Positions 23,703 to 34,959 of a DNA stretch of 64,000 nucleotides are shown here, piece by piece (the first letter of the stretch is position 1; each line of letters begins with the position of its first letter). Where the stretch lies: positions 25,022,001 to 25,086,000 of the forward strand of contig JAYKYS010000005.1 in the NCBI GenBank assembly GCA_036924285.1. Direction: 5' to 3'. The stretch is from Asterella californica. Taxonomy: Eukaryota; Streptophyta; Marchantiopsida; Marchantiales; Aytoniaceae. The notes under the pieces were generated by a model. It did not search any database. It had not been told where the DNA came from and worked only from the letters and a program-made list of their open reading frames with translations. The position numbers were made by a program, and so were the translations under genes.

Positions 23703-23876
23703 GAAGAGAGGTTGGGGGAGCACATTCGAGATGCACAGGTTGGATTCTTATCACGGGAGGTCTTGGGTGCAGCTACAAGGGAAGTCCATGATGTCATCAT
23801 TGACATCATCAAGGACAAACATGCTGAGAGTGAACGAGAGTGGATGAATGCTCTCGAGGCTACAAATATAAGATGA
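23703..23876 (+). pseudogene. Second Ty3/gypsy pre-protease fragment, opposite strand
   Basis: The plus-strand frame EHIRDAQVGFLSREVLGAAT then REVHDVIIDIIKDK aligns with the minus-strand fragment at 22890-23156 (SLREPLG...FHELIIDIIKRKR). It stops at TGA in 23874-23876 and has no clear upstream start. This is a different, diverged copy facing away from the first, about 0.5 kb from it. It is a broken retroelement remnant with no function expected. Confidence 0.5.
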
Positions 23877-24569
23877 TGGGTAAGGATGGCTTACAAGAGA
23901 AAAGTCATTGTTGAAGGTGTTTATGCTTGAGAGGTTGTGAAAATTTACATGTGATTAGGGTTGGGAGGATGAGGCTTGGGAGGTTGTAAAGGTTCTCAGA
24001 AGAAGAGATCAAGGAGGATGATGGTTGAGGAAGAACTATCGTACAGCGAGATAATGGTGGTTTTGATTGAGGATTTTGCTTGCAGCAATGTGGTTCTCTT
24101 TTTTCAGAAAACAAAAAAGAAGAGATGGATACGTACAACGACATGTACAGCTTGAGGTTGAGGGTTACAATCAGGATACGTGGTGATGATTGGGATGATG
24201 GATGATGTCTACTACGGCACTTGGGTCACAAACCTCGACGATGAGATTCAACTAGATGGATGGGAGACGTTTCTATGGTATGATGGTTTATTCTTTCTAT
24301 GTCTTCGAGCTCATATTGAAAGATGTGTAGATTTAGTGGGGGTGATTGGATGTGACGTTGAAGAAGAGGGTTGATGAGCACAGATTCAGGGAAGATCATG
24401 ACAGGGTAGCAACTTCAAGATGACGATCAGGTTGCAACTTGAGGATGAGGTTGACTGAGATGGAAGGGATGATAACAAGTTGAAAATGAGTGTGCGTGCC
24501 GGTCCACTCCTTGGATGGTATCTCTGGTGCATACCGGAGTATGCACAGGTTTGGAGGGGGTGGATGTCG
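23877..24569. other. Retroelement-derived DNA without a recognised domain
   Basis: Purine-rich plus-strand frames follow the gypsy fragment but carry stops and no identifiable protease or reverse transcriptase motif. Confidence 0.35.
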
Positions 24570-26679
24570 TGTCGTGGACCGGCTCCTACCTGAAATTCAG
24601 ACTTCGATGCTTGTCATTCCAAAGACACTCATGGGAAAAGCAAACTAGACCTCAGCTTATGGACTTTTGGCACAATTTCAGATCTCCATTTTCATCGCAT
24701 CAGTGGATAGAGCTCATTGTCAGCTTTTCATAGACACTTTGTCTAGTTCGTTTGGACGCCGAGTGGAGAAGTTACAAGACTCGGAAGATGGAGAAAACAA
24801 GCTAAGCCCCAGCTTACGACCTTTTGGCACAACTTTGAATCTTCAGTTTCATCGCATCAATGGGTAGAGCTTCTTGTCAGCTTTCCATGGGCACTTTGTC
24901 TACTTCGTTTGGACGCCTTGGAGAAGTTATAGGACTCGAAAGATGGGGAAGACAAGCTAGACCTCAACTTACGAGCTTTTGGTACAACTTCGAATCTTCA
25001 CTTTCATTGCATCAATGGGTAGAGTTCTTTGTCAGCACTCCATAGGCACTTCATCTACTTCGTTTGGACGTCTAGTGGAGAAGTTATAGGACTCGAAAGA
25101 TGGGGAAGACAAGCTAGGCCCCAGCTTACGGACTTTTGGCACAACTTCGAATCTTTAGTTTCATCGCATCAGTGGGTAGAGCTTGTTGTCAGCTTTCCAT
25201 GGGCACTTTGTCTACTTCATTTGGACGTCTAGTGAAGAAATTATGCGACTCGAAAGAAAGAAAAATCAAGCTAGGCCTTAGTTTACTTGCTGATTGGGTA
25301 TTAGCGGCTTCAGGCGTTATATTAAAGATGCAAGGGGTTCCTCATTATCACAGAGAACTTCGTATGTACAGAGATTGACGCAAGGGGGCATCTTAGGGGC
25401 TAGCTTGCACCTGCGACCTGTTGATGGACAGTTTGGGGGTTTGGGAAGTCCAATACACGCGCGTAAGGTGTCATTGGGTTCAGGTCTGTGCAGGCTACGC
25501 ATAGATTAAGATGGTTTGGGAAGAGGCGGATCGAGGAGTATGTACTGGGAGAAATTGAGACGTAGGGAGAGGATTTGGGGAGCTTCAGTGATCTATGAAA
25601 GAGAGTTGGACCGTTCGTGCCGTTCTTTAAGAAATTGAAGACGATACGAAGTTGCATCGAACGGTTTAGGAGTTCTGAGTGAAATTTGCTCGCAGGAAAG
25701 CGCTTATGTCAGATTTTTGTTTACTTGCGATCTGAGATTAGTTTGTTCTTCGCGATCGGTGAGCCAAGCTCTTCGTTCTTGGTGCCAACGCGATCAAGGA
25801 GTCTTCATCTAACGCATAGGAGAAGACCATGTGTGGATTGGATTGTTGGTTTGGGTGTGGTGAGCAAGTTTGAGCCGCACAGAGTTGATTTACGTCAGTT
25901 TTTTGCAATCTGCGACCAAATTCCTTGCGTGGTTTTGCAAAGGGAACTCCAAACGGCTTGTTTGGAGTCTCGTTGGGTTCAAGGTAGCTAGATCTATCTC
26001 CAGAGAAGACAATTTAGACGATCCGTTTGTGCGGTGTGTGCAGTTTTAAGCCGCAGGGAGGAGTTTTTGAAGGTTCGATTATCTGCTACCAAAAATCGAC
26101 GATATCTCGGCTGTTGGGAGTCGGATCTTAAGGTTTCTTGGGCCAACGGAGTCGGGGAAGGAGACCCTATCAACATCTGAAGACCGTTTGGTGAAAAGAG
26201 AAAGTTCTCAGATAGGTCTTTTTCAGTTCCTTCGCTACGGGTTTCGTCCTTTTGAGTTCGTTAGGGACTTAGTTGGTTGTGTACAGCTTGTGGTAGCTAG
26301 CTTTAGCTAAGAGCTTATACATGGATGTGGTTTGGACTTGGGTTTCAATTGTGTGATACAGGTGCAGCTCTTTTTGTTAGCAAAAGGAAGTTTTTCTTGC
26401 TTTGAGCTACTCTTCGGTGGTTTTGGGTCAGGGTTGTGATTCAGGGGTTCGTATTAGGGACTTTGAAGCAGATTACAGATCTCTCTGGTCTCTGTTTCAC
26501 AGTTTTGTGTTCTTAGGAAGAAAGAACTGGCAGTGTACATACATTGGAGTTGATATATATTGTAGTGTTCGTTTTCGTGGTTGTTTTTTTCTGTCTTATC
26601 TCTGTTGAGCACACAGCATCTCCACAACCAGGAACCTCACGTTTTCTTGGACATCCTTCACGCAATATCCGACACGACA
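24570..26679 (-). repeat. Long LTR, left copy (2.1 kb), minus orientation
   Basis: It reads, on the minus strand, TGTCGTGTCGGATATTGCGT ... CCACGACA, with TGTCGT/ACGACA short inverted ends as LTRs have. It is the inverse of 34960-36711 over its whole length; matching landmarks include CGTGAGGTTCCTGG, GATGCTGTGTGCT, CACAAAACTG, CCGCAGGGAGG-like, CTCCAAACGGCTTGTTTGGAG-like and TAGGAGCCGGTC-like blocks. It is about 360 bases longer because an internal 156-bp unit is repeated four times. No PPT, PBS or matching 5-bp target duplication was found at its ends, so solo LTR status is possible but unproven. Confidence 0.75.
24640..25270 (+). repeat. Four tandem copies of a 156-bp unit within the left LTR
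   Basis: Units start at about 24640, 24797, 24952 and 25109, each with ACAAGCTAGRCC-like start, CTTTTGGCACAACTT, TTCATCGCATCA, GTCAGC, CACTTTGTCTACTTCGTTTG and GACTCGAAAGATGGGG. The right LTR has a single copy. The unit is expanded in one LTR only. Confidence 0.8.
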
Positions 26680-26689
26680 AAGGAGCATC

Positions 26690-28024
26690 AACACGATCAC
26701 CCCTCCCTATGACCCTACGGATAGTCTCAGCTACTCTCTTCAGTATTTCAGAAGGAACTTGAGAGCATTTTTCTTCTCAGCAGTCCTATCTAGCAACGTA
26801 GGACTGGAAGAAACTTCAATGTGTCCAACATATACATCAGCGGTTCTCCAGTCGAAGAAAGGTGTAGCTTATCGTTCTGGTAGCGAACCACACCATCTCG
26901 CAAAGCAGCCATAAGCTCTTGATAGTCTCTTCAAAAATGATCAGAACTGTCACACCAAATACATCTACGAACGGGAGCACCTCCTGGACGTGCAGCGGCA
27001 AGCGGCGACGGCTGCTCTCTCTGCAGGCTAGCTAGCTCCACCTTTAGTTCTCTCATCTGCCGAATCAAGTCTTCGATCTGGTTTTGCTGTCCATGGTTCT
27101 CTGCTGGTCTCTGAAACGGTGTCCTTTGTGCAGGAACTACTGGCTTCAAAGGAACTACAGCCGGGACAACAGGTCTGGGAGCAGGAGCCGGAGGTTATTG
27201 TACTTGAGGAGCAGCGCGAGGTTGAGAGGCCACTTTTGCAAACGGACGCCCTCTCATGGCCACTTGTCTCATTTGTATAGCAACAGCATCCTCAACTCTT
27301 CCCGAATCAATAGTAACTCCTCCTTCAGCCGACCGGTCAGCCAACATGAAGCATAACCGATCTGCCGTAGCATCATCGGTAGCTTGTAGGAAAAGCTCTG
27401 TTCTCCTAGCATCTAACGTTATTTGCTCTAGAGTTGAGAGTTGTCGGTATCTCCGATCAAACTCTCTCAACATCTCATTCAGACCCATCATACGATCAGG
27501 TTGCTGCTCAACCCAGTCCAAAAACGTTCTCCTGATAACTCTCTTTGAATCTTCTTCAAGAAACTCTTCTCGAAGAGATCGTTCGAAACTCATCCAGACA
27601 CCCAGATTTCTTCTGTATATCCCTAACTTGGTCTCGCAACTCAAGAATCATAACTAACTCAAAACTGGTCAGTTGTCATCTCTATATTAGTAACTCTAAC
27701 CAGCTCCATCTCTCCTCTGTATTCACGCAGATACCTAGAAATATCTCTATCCTCAAATCTGTCACATCTATTCACTATCGCTTGCAAAGGTTTTGTGGAT
27801 TTAAACTCACCCCCTCCAACGATCGGATGCTGTTGGACCAGGGTTGCAAACGTCTTCAAAATCTCAGCGATATCAAGATCAGATGTAGCCGTCACTGCAG
27901 TTGCAGGTACTACAGAAGGTGCTGCATTAGACGTAGATGCAGCAACCGTAGAAGTAGCACCAGCAGCGCTTCCGCTCTTCCGATCCATCTTCTTCTTCGT
28001 CTTAGAACTCGACTTCACGATCAA
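26690..28024 (-). pseudogene. Ty3/gypsy gag pseudogene
   Basis: Gag forms the retroelement capsid. Minus-strand frames 28024-27659, 27644-27195 and 27149-26931 encode, in order: a basic and alanine/threonine-rich start, FKSTKPLQAIVNRCDRFED, a capsid-like helical part with LREFDRRYRQLSTLEQ and LQATDDATADRLCFMLADR, a proline/glutamine-rich linker, a coiled segment, and the start of a zinc knuckle, CIWCDSSDHF. The reading is broken by a stop after TTDQF near 27659 and by frame changes. No pol follows: the sequence ends at the left LTR boundary (26679), so the element was probably cut there by insertion. Confidence 0.8.
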
Positions 28025-28038
28025 TCATCCCAAGAAGC

Positions 28039-28056
28039 CTCTCAGTGGAAGCACCA
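28039..28056 (-). other. Candidate primer-binding site
   Basis: On the minus strand TGGTGCTTCCACTGAGAG lies three bases after the CA end of the putative LTR and just before gag, as expected of a gypsy primer-binding site. The tRNA is not assigned. Confidence 0.4.
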
Positions 28057-28059
28057 GAA

Positions 28060-28760
28060 TGTATGTCGAGGCGAGAGTTTCCTGAGAAGGACGGAACCTT
28101 CTAGCTGTGATACAATCGTGAAGAGGAAAGCGAAAACCACACACGAAATACGGACCGCAAGAAAACACACCACCACGATTTCGATCCGGTCAAGATAAAA
28201 CACACGGCAAGCAAGTAAATCTTTTCAATTCCAGATCATTCAGATTGTAAATCTCACACTCAGTAACTCAGAATATCAGAAAATTGCTCCTGTGAAGCAT
28301 CAGCGCGTTCACCTAGAAGCTTTCTGTTTTCTATTCAGAAAGATGTGCGTACAAGTTTCTGGTCTCCTTTCTACTCGTTTTTGTCTGCTAATCACAATCC
28401 CTCGATGTCAAAACTCTGATCAGTCAGAATTCTCCTCAGACGTAATCTCTGTAAAAATCTCTCCTAGCTCTTCGATCCTCTACTCGGTAGTCTCTGCACG
28501 ATAAACTCTGCACTACTCACTGATCGACAATACGCAATGTCCTCAGAATTCTCTCCTTTATGGAGTACACCCCTCTAGGTTTTCCTCCATCCTACGTAAC
28601 CTTCACTGTCCTCAGGCAGGGGTAAAAGATACCTTAAACAGATGGCAGCAGAATTAAATCAATGCTAATAAATCTACACGTAAGAAAACTATTTTACAAG
28701 CCTTTGTAAGTTCATCTGTACAGAAGGTCACTGATTCGACCGTATAGTCAACATCTGACA
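28060..28760 (-). repeat. Putative 5' LTR of the gag-bearing gypsy element
   Basis: Read on the minus strand it starts TGTCAGATGTTGAC and ends ACATACA directly before the candidate primer-binding site, about 700 bases in all. A partner 3' LTR was not found in the window, so the boundaries rest on TG/CA ends and position only. Confidence 0.4.
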
Positions 28761-30060
28761 CCTCCACTTGAAGTAACTCCACCACGGCTACCTCTGGTCA
28801 TCGGAATCACCTCATCTGACACGTGGAGCCCGAGTTATCACCATTGTCGTTTTCCGCCTACCTTAAACTTCGAAATGTTGTAAGTATTGCCTCAAGTATC
28901 AGTTTCACTTGATTTTTCGGCCCAAGTGAATAATATGTCGTGCTCTACATTTTTCTACAAAAGATTTGGTACCGACTTGGAGTATCTTTGATGTCACCTC
29001 GCTACCCCAAGACTTAGAGGGCCGCAATCGAATTCGTACTAGTGATCTCGACAACCCGAAGGCGAGCTTATTTTTCTAGTATAGGGTCCATTTCAAAATC
29101 CAGTGATAAACTCACTCTAGCATCCACACCAAGTGACTGCACAAGTGCAGGGATAGACGAAGGCGTCTCGCATTGACGGTACGTTTAAGAGACATCTAGT
29201 GTCTCGCCCCTAGACAACTTGGTGCTCCGCCTATTTCTTCGAAGGGGCCATCATACTCCAAGCCGGTTGTGAGTCTGAGGGGATTTGATCTAGAGACCTC
29301 CTCCCTTCAAGTTTCTCAGCTACACCACGGAAGTTGATCTCACAACTGGTTTTAGGGACCAGTTTCTAAGCTGATATGCTAAACAAAGTGCGGTATTTTG
29401 TCTTTTCTTCACTAACACGAAGTGCTATAACTTTCTCTAGACATGGTCTTTTTGAGCATTTCAAAATGCAAACAAATACAACAAACTACAATCTACATGA
29501 GAAAAATCTAAAACATATTTTTCGAACTCAGATTTATGATAAATTTCTCGGTATCAGAAATCTTGTAGAAGAACTCCAAGTAACTTTTTGCCTGCAACTC
29601 CGTTTGCAACTTTTGAACATACCACAGTGATCAGCGCGACAAGACCTACACAGTGGTGTTTTCAGATTTTTGAATGCTCATTTTCTCCAGAATCAACTTC
29701 TCTGAGGTCTTAACTTCACTCAGAGAGACTAACTTCAAACTGAGAAGTGAATTATTCACTATGTGAAATAATTCACATCACGACAACGTGGAAGGGTTTG
29801 TTCCAACACTTAGAGGGACCGCTGATGGACGATTACCATGAGTTCTAGCGAGACTACAGTGCGGAGATTGAGTTGTGGAGACAACATTGATCTCCCAACT
29901 ACGTTTCTATCACTACTAACGCAGTTTCAGGAGGCGTTGCACTTACGAGTTCAGGTGTCAGTAGGAGTGGTACATCCGTAGATGACGGAGTACCTACTAC
30001 GAGCGGTGCGTCCACTAGTAGTAGAGTAAGTGGTAGTGTGAGAATACTGATACCGCCAGG
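28761..30060. other. Repeat-derived spacer
   Basis: There is no recognised gene. TGTCAGATG recurs (minus strand) near 28818, beside the LTR start. A hairpin GTGAATTATT...AATAATTCAC is at 29747-29776. Confidence 0.4.
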
Positions 30061-30143
30061 GTTTAACCTTGTGGTTCAGTTCTTCCAATGTTTGAGAAAG
30101 AACTATCAAGGTGTGCGGATCGACAAGTGAAGAGTCTGTAGGA

Positions 30144-30425
30144 GTTCCAGTGGAAGACTGGAGAGACCCTACGCGAGGCATTTACTCGCATGAGGTGGTT
30201 GATCAGCGTTACCCAAGGAGTGACGGAAGCATAGACAGTCCAGTTTTGATATGAGATACTAGATCGAGAATTGCGTAGGAGAGTCAGAGATACCACTCTC
30301 TTTAGAGACACTGCTCCGACATTAACGGTTGTCTTTGGTTTAGTTGAGTGAATTGAGCTCAACATGGTGGAGGAGAGGGTGGAGGTTGTTGGGTTCAACA
30401 AGGAGACACCACAATGAGGGACCAC
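30144..30425 (+). pseudogene. Ty3/gypsy gag fragment, plus strand
   Basis: One plus-strand frame with three internal stops reads FQWKTGETLREAFTRMRWLI, then SVTQGVTEA, LDRELRRRVRDTTLFRDTA and ELNMVEERVEVVGFNKETPQ. This is the pattern of a retrotransposon gag/capsid domain. It is a different family from the minus-strand gag at 26690-28024. Upstream sequence to about 29940 may belong to it but is unreadable. Confidence 0.6.
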
Positions 30426-30699
30426 CTCTTCTCAAGGATCATATGTTACGCAACAACTTGGTGGTGCTTTCTCTCATTAGAGTTTGACAGTCATGCCGCT
30501 CTTAACGCTCATGTCATTAGAGAAGGAGGGAAGTAGTCCGAAGGAGGTAGTCCGAAGGTGGTAGGAGGATTAAGTTATAATGTTGATAGCTCTTTTGCCG
30601 ATTTCAGGTCACAATTGGGTAGTCTTGAGATGTTCCCATATGTCTTTGATTTTTGGGACACTAGATTGAGTTCTCGCATGTTACGTCTCTGGAGAGAGG

Positions 30700-33600
30700 A
30701 AACAAGTTGGAAGATTATGATTCTCAAGTCACTGTCATCAAGTGCAAAGATGCTCATTCTGGTAAGGACGAGTTACTGCCATCAGATTATGTTGACATTC
30801 CTTCGAGCTCGCATGGTGATGAAGCGCTTAACTTACCTTCTGCAGTAAGTTCCAATGCGTCGAATCAGTTATCTGGGTTGACTTCAACCAACACCTTGGA
30901 AACGAGTTTTGATGTAGATCTTGTGTTTACTGACAAAATCATCGAAGTTTCGATCGATGATCCTTCATTCATGAAGAGCTGTTGTCGACACTCATGGAGA
31001 AAACTTTATTAGATACTTGGAGACGGCCCATTGTTAAATGGAGGAGCTTGGTCTCTCAAATCATCGATGGAAGGTGCGGACTTGGGACCATGATAATGAA
31101 GTTCAAGCCAGACTCGAATGTTTGGAATGTGAGATTCATATTAGTGGTTTTGCAAAAGGAGTTACGGACAAGTTGTCTATTGCTAATTGTTTTGCGAACT
31201 TCAAGAGTAAGCGCATCAAGAGCAAGAAACATCATTCCAACTGGTGTCGAAAGAGAAAACTTTCTATTGTGGAGGAAGATGTCAGAGCTCGAGCAAAGAC
31301 GTTAACGTTGGATGATAGAGCTGAATTCAATCTCGAGCTCAAGATCATGGAGAGAATCAACAAAGAGTAGGGTTCTGACAAAGTTTCCAGCTACTAGGAG
31401 ATCTTGACAGACCTAGAGAGTTTTACGCCTTCTACTACATAGTGAAGTGTACCTATTGCGATGACAGCATGCAGCTAGTTTCGCAACAAAAAAACTTGGA
31501 CCACAACCTTCACGAACATTTGGCTAGTTCGAAGCATGAGGCAGCGGTTGAGCTCGCAAAGAAGAGAGTGAGAGAACTCCATTGTTGACTGGACGTCCAG
31601 GACAACCTTCACTTTTAGATAGTCGAGACACCAGACAGAAGACTATCCATACCTTCTTTAAGCATGATCAAGGAAATTTTGATCAGACTTAAATGCTCCT
31701 CAAGGTACTACAACTGATGTGATACTCTCGCAACTATGTTGGGGTCTTTGGAAGGATCGGGTGGAGTGGAGTGGTAGTGAGAGAGAAGTGAAGGGGCTTC
31801 TTGATGAGCAGCGAAGAGGTGGTGCGTGGTTTTGTGAACCAAATGTAAATGTGAATGTTTTGGATCTAGGCACTGGTGTTACACACTACATAGTCGGTTT
31901 GTTCAGACATGACAAATGTAGTAGAGTATCTCGTGGTGGCGGTGGTTTTGTGGAGCTAACTTGCGAATCATGCTACTCAATCAAAATGCAGACAGATTTC
32001 CACCTTCGAGTTCGTAGGGAATTTGTGTCTCATGTCAAACGCGGGGTGAGAGATACTTGATTACTTGACCAAGTATGAACTTATGTCTCAGTCTAGGAGC
32101 TTTGAGTAAGAACTTAGCATTTGACAGAAGAAGACTACGTAGACTTGCCTCTCGGATCTGTAGGTTACAGTCAAAGATCCCAATATTGAGGGGTGTTATG
32201 GGAGATGCATCTCGTAACAAGGACATGTTCACGATCTGCTCGGCAGTTGTTAGTGCACATAAGATAGGAGCTTTTGGAGGTAGAAGTGCACTGTGGGACC
32301 TTACGAAGGATGTGGTTATGAATCTGAACAGAAAATCAACAGGAAGGATATATAGTGCGTGTACAAAAATCATTTGTCAAGCATTGTTTCAACATGGTGG
32401 ACGTAGAGTCGTAGATTGTTTATCAGTGAATACGTTGGGACCTACACTAGACACGCTTCAACGACATCGGAGAGGTTTTCTCTACTTCAGATTGGGCTTC
32501 CATGAGGCTTCAAACTGATTGCTCAAGTTTATAGTAGAGTGAAGGAGAAGCTTGGAATTCTTGGAGCGGTCTCTTGTATAATTGCAGAGGATGAGACTTC
32601 AGTGAAGCGTTCCGTAAGGTAGATATCTCATATACTTGTTTCGCATTCATGATAGGGTTTCTTTTATGGAGATTAAGGTTAAGTTTTAATTACGTTGGTG
32701 TTCATGATGAATGCAGGTGGATGGTGAAGACAGATACGTTGGTCGGCTTTTGTGGTCTTAACGAGAATTGTCATTGTGAGGGTGGATTGGAAACCAAAGT
32801 TGGTTCCAGTGAGTTGGGTTTTCAAAATATTGTGGAGTCTTCGGGAAACATGTTATCGGCAAAAATGCTAAAGTTATGATGGTTAATCCTTTACGCGCAG
32901 ACTTTCCTCGACTTTGTTTAATGGCTACAAGCTACGTGTCATCGGTTTGATGCGTTTGGGTTAGGATGCAACGGGACACAGCGAAGTCCATGTGGGACAA
33001 GCATTGTAGGACCTTGGTTGGTCCTTTAACCGGGCATGCTTCTGATGGAGATCAACGAAGGAGAAAACTGATGTTGGAAGACTATTGGTGTCTCACTACC
33101 TCGACAATGTATTCCTTGGGAAGGATGGATGTTTTCTCATTCGTCGATAACCAACGGCGGAGGTGTTGTAGACACGTATGGTCTGCACGATCAAGATTTC
33201 ATTCATAATGCTAAGAAGCTCATAAATCCTCTTGATTCAGCTTCGAAGACGATGAAATTAGGTGCTGGTGTTGCGATGCATGAACATATCATTCGAGTTT
33301 ATATGAGACCATGAATGTGGAGGCTCACGGACTCAATGCAGATGATATTGCTCGCACTGACAGACAAAATTCGTCAAGTGCACAGAGATTGTGTAGCAGA
33401 AAATTAATAGCTTGTTTGAAATCACTTCGTGAGAGGAAAGACGCTCGCGGTGAACTCTGTCTGGGAACTGAGACATATCTTGAGATGTGTGCTTCTTATG
33501 TGGAAATATTCTATAATGTTCGTTTGACGTTGAGAGAGAGAGAGAGAGTAGTTCTTTGTTCCAAAATATCTTTTTCTTTTACGTTTGTAGAAATTGTGGT

Positions 33601-34160
33601 TAAGAAAATCACAAAATTAAAAAGAAATCACAACGTGGGTGAGAACAAACAAGCTCTTAGTCTCTCAAATATGCCCTCCGTTCAAACCTTCTTCGATGTT
33701 CAAATGAGATGTCAGTTTCTAGCATTACTTGTAGTATCTTTTCTAGATAGGTATCCTTATCTCTCTGTCCCGTTCCGTTTAACAGGGTCGGACTCTTGTG
33801 AGCCGTTCTTCTCCAAAATCGGTGGGATGAAAGGACATGAGCGTGTTTATGATTTGTGTGAGCTAACTGAATGTAGCACAACACTGAATCGACTTGCAGG
33901 GCTCGACCAGTACAATGGAACTGTGAGTGTTGGAAAGAGCCATAAGAAACATCGCAACATTTGGATGCAGTTGCGTCCTCTTTTGGAGGGAGAGACTTTG
34001 CAAAGCTAGACGACTACAATGGCTTGAAAACTAATGAGGAGGTGGTTCTCGCTTTGAAGGAGGGATTGGAAATGGACCAAGAAATGGCAATTGCTTTGGA
34101 GATGTGCCATCTCCTTTCGCGAAAGATAAAAGATGGTTTAAAGAGCCTTGGCTACTAGAA
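30700..34160 (+). pseudogene. Decayed transposase-like gene of an uncharacterised eukaryotic family
   Basis: Plus-strand frames joined by frameshifts and stops carry, in order: an ECLECEIHISG stretch with basic KHHSNWCRKRK (about 31110-31270), a BED-like zinc finger (31428-31590), LASRICRLQSKIPILRGVMG (about 32140), IIAEDETSVKR (32578), TLVGFCGLNENCHCEG (about 32740), GPLTGHASDGDQRRRKLMLE (about 33020), GLHDQDFIHNAKKLINPLD (33180-33236), TDRQNSSSAQRLC (about 33358) and GSDSCEPFFSK (33785). I recall proteins with this motif order in many animals and plants as unnamed, transposase-like proteins; I cannot verify that here. The longest intact piece is 33311-34009. No terminal inverted repeats were found. 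With the acidic IAEDET and GHASDGD sites it could be an RNase H-like transposase. Confidence 0.6.
31428..31590 (+). other. BED-like zinc finger coding segment in the transposase-like pseudogene
   Basis: The frame reads VKCTYCDDSMQLV, then LDHNLHEHLASSKHEAAVE: Cys-x2-Cys, a spacer of about 20, and histidines in HNLHEH and KH. This order suits a BED-type DNA-binding finger found at the N-terminus of many transposases. It is in a frame separate from the neighbouring coding fragments. Confidence 0.45.
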
Positions 34161-34959
34161 AGAAGGGGCGTTTACAAAAATTGCATGGATACTTTACGTG
34201 TTGCAGATGAAACCTACCCTGATGATATGGAAGACATGGACCGGGTGGAGGATGTAGTCCATTTACAGTCAGGTAGAACCTCAACCGAGGATCATCCAGA
34301 CCTATATACAGAAGGCGAATGTAATTCTGACAAAGATATTGATGATGGTGTGGATGATCGCTTGTTCGTACATTCAGAATTCCAGCATTCTTTTTTTCTT
34401 TTTTTCTTTCTTCTTTTTCTTCTTTTTTTTTTCTTAATCGAAAGGGGACAAGGACCACGAGGATTAATTGCCTTGTCGAAGAAACGAGCCCTACTCTCGG
34501 TATTGACAAAACCGGACCCGCTACGGATCTCTTTAAGCCTAGACTTCCTATTGCTACCCTCTCTATTGCTATCCGGTTTCTTCTCACGTTTGAACTTGTA
34601 CCTATCGAGCTGGTGGTCCTGCCGTGCGTCTCTGTCGTACCTCCTCCTACTGGTCGTTTACGACGTCCGACTCCCCCTCTTCTGACACATGTTCCACCAC
34701 TTGTCCATCCAGACCTCCCGTCTGTCGACCTTCGAGTCGTTTTCTTTCCTCTTGCTCGTCTTCCGCTCGGATTACCGACTCCTTTGCGTGTATCGATTCG
34801 ACTTCTTCGCACTCTTCGTCGTCGTGCAATCCGTCGAAATCCACTACTTTCTCATCTTCATGCTTCTAGTAGTACTCTTCACCTTCTTCTAGGTGTTGGT
34901 TTCGGTGTTTCTAGGTTGGTCCTTCATCCAAATTGAAGACATGTGCGTTCTTCTCTCGC
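34161..34959. repeat. Pyrimidine-rich spacer with a poly-TC tract
   Basis: A T/C tract covers about 34385-34436. The following 450 bases stay strand-biased, which leaves several frames open on both strands (up to 224 codons at 34138-34812 minus). Their composition explains these frames; no domain was recognised. Confidence 0.5.

Noticed and set aside
27545..28198. 217-codon plus-strand frame
   Set aside because: Antisense to the gypsy gag; serine/arginine-rich shadow composition.
33533..33547. GA microsatellite as a feature
   Set aside because: Short run within the transposase-like reading frame, coding for alternating R and E; not separately meaningful.
34138..34812. 224-codon minus-strand frame, basic and glycine/arginine rich
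   Set aside because: It runs antisense through the pyrimidine-biased spacer and poly-TC tract, which removes stops by composition; no domain and no homologous blocks.
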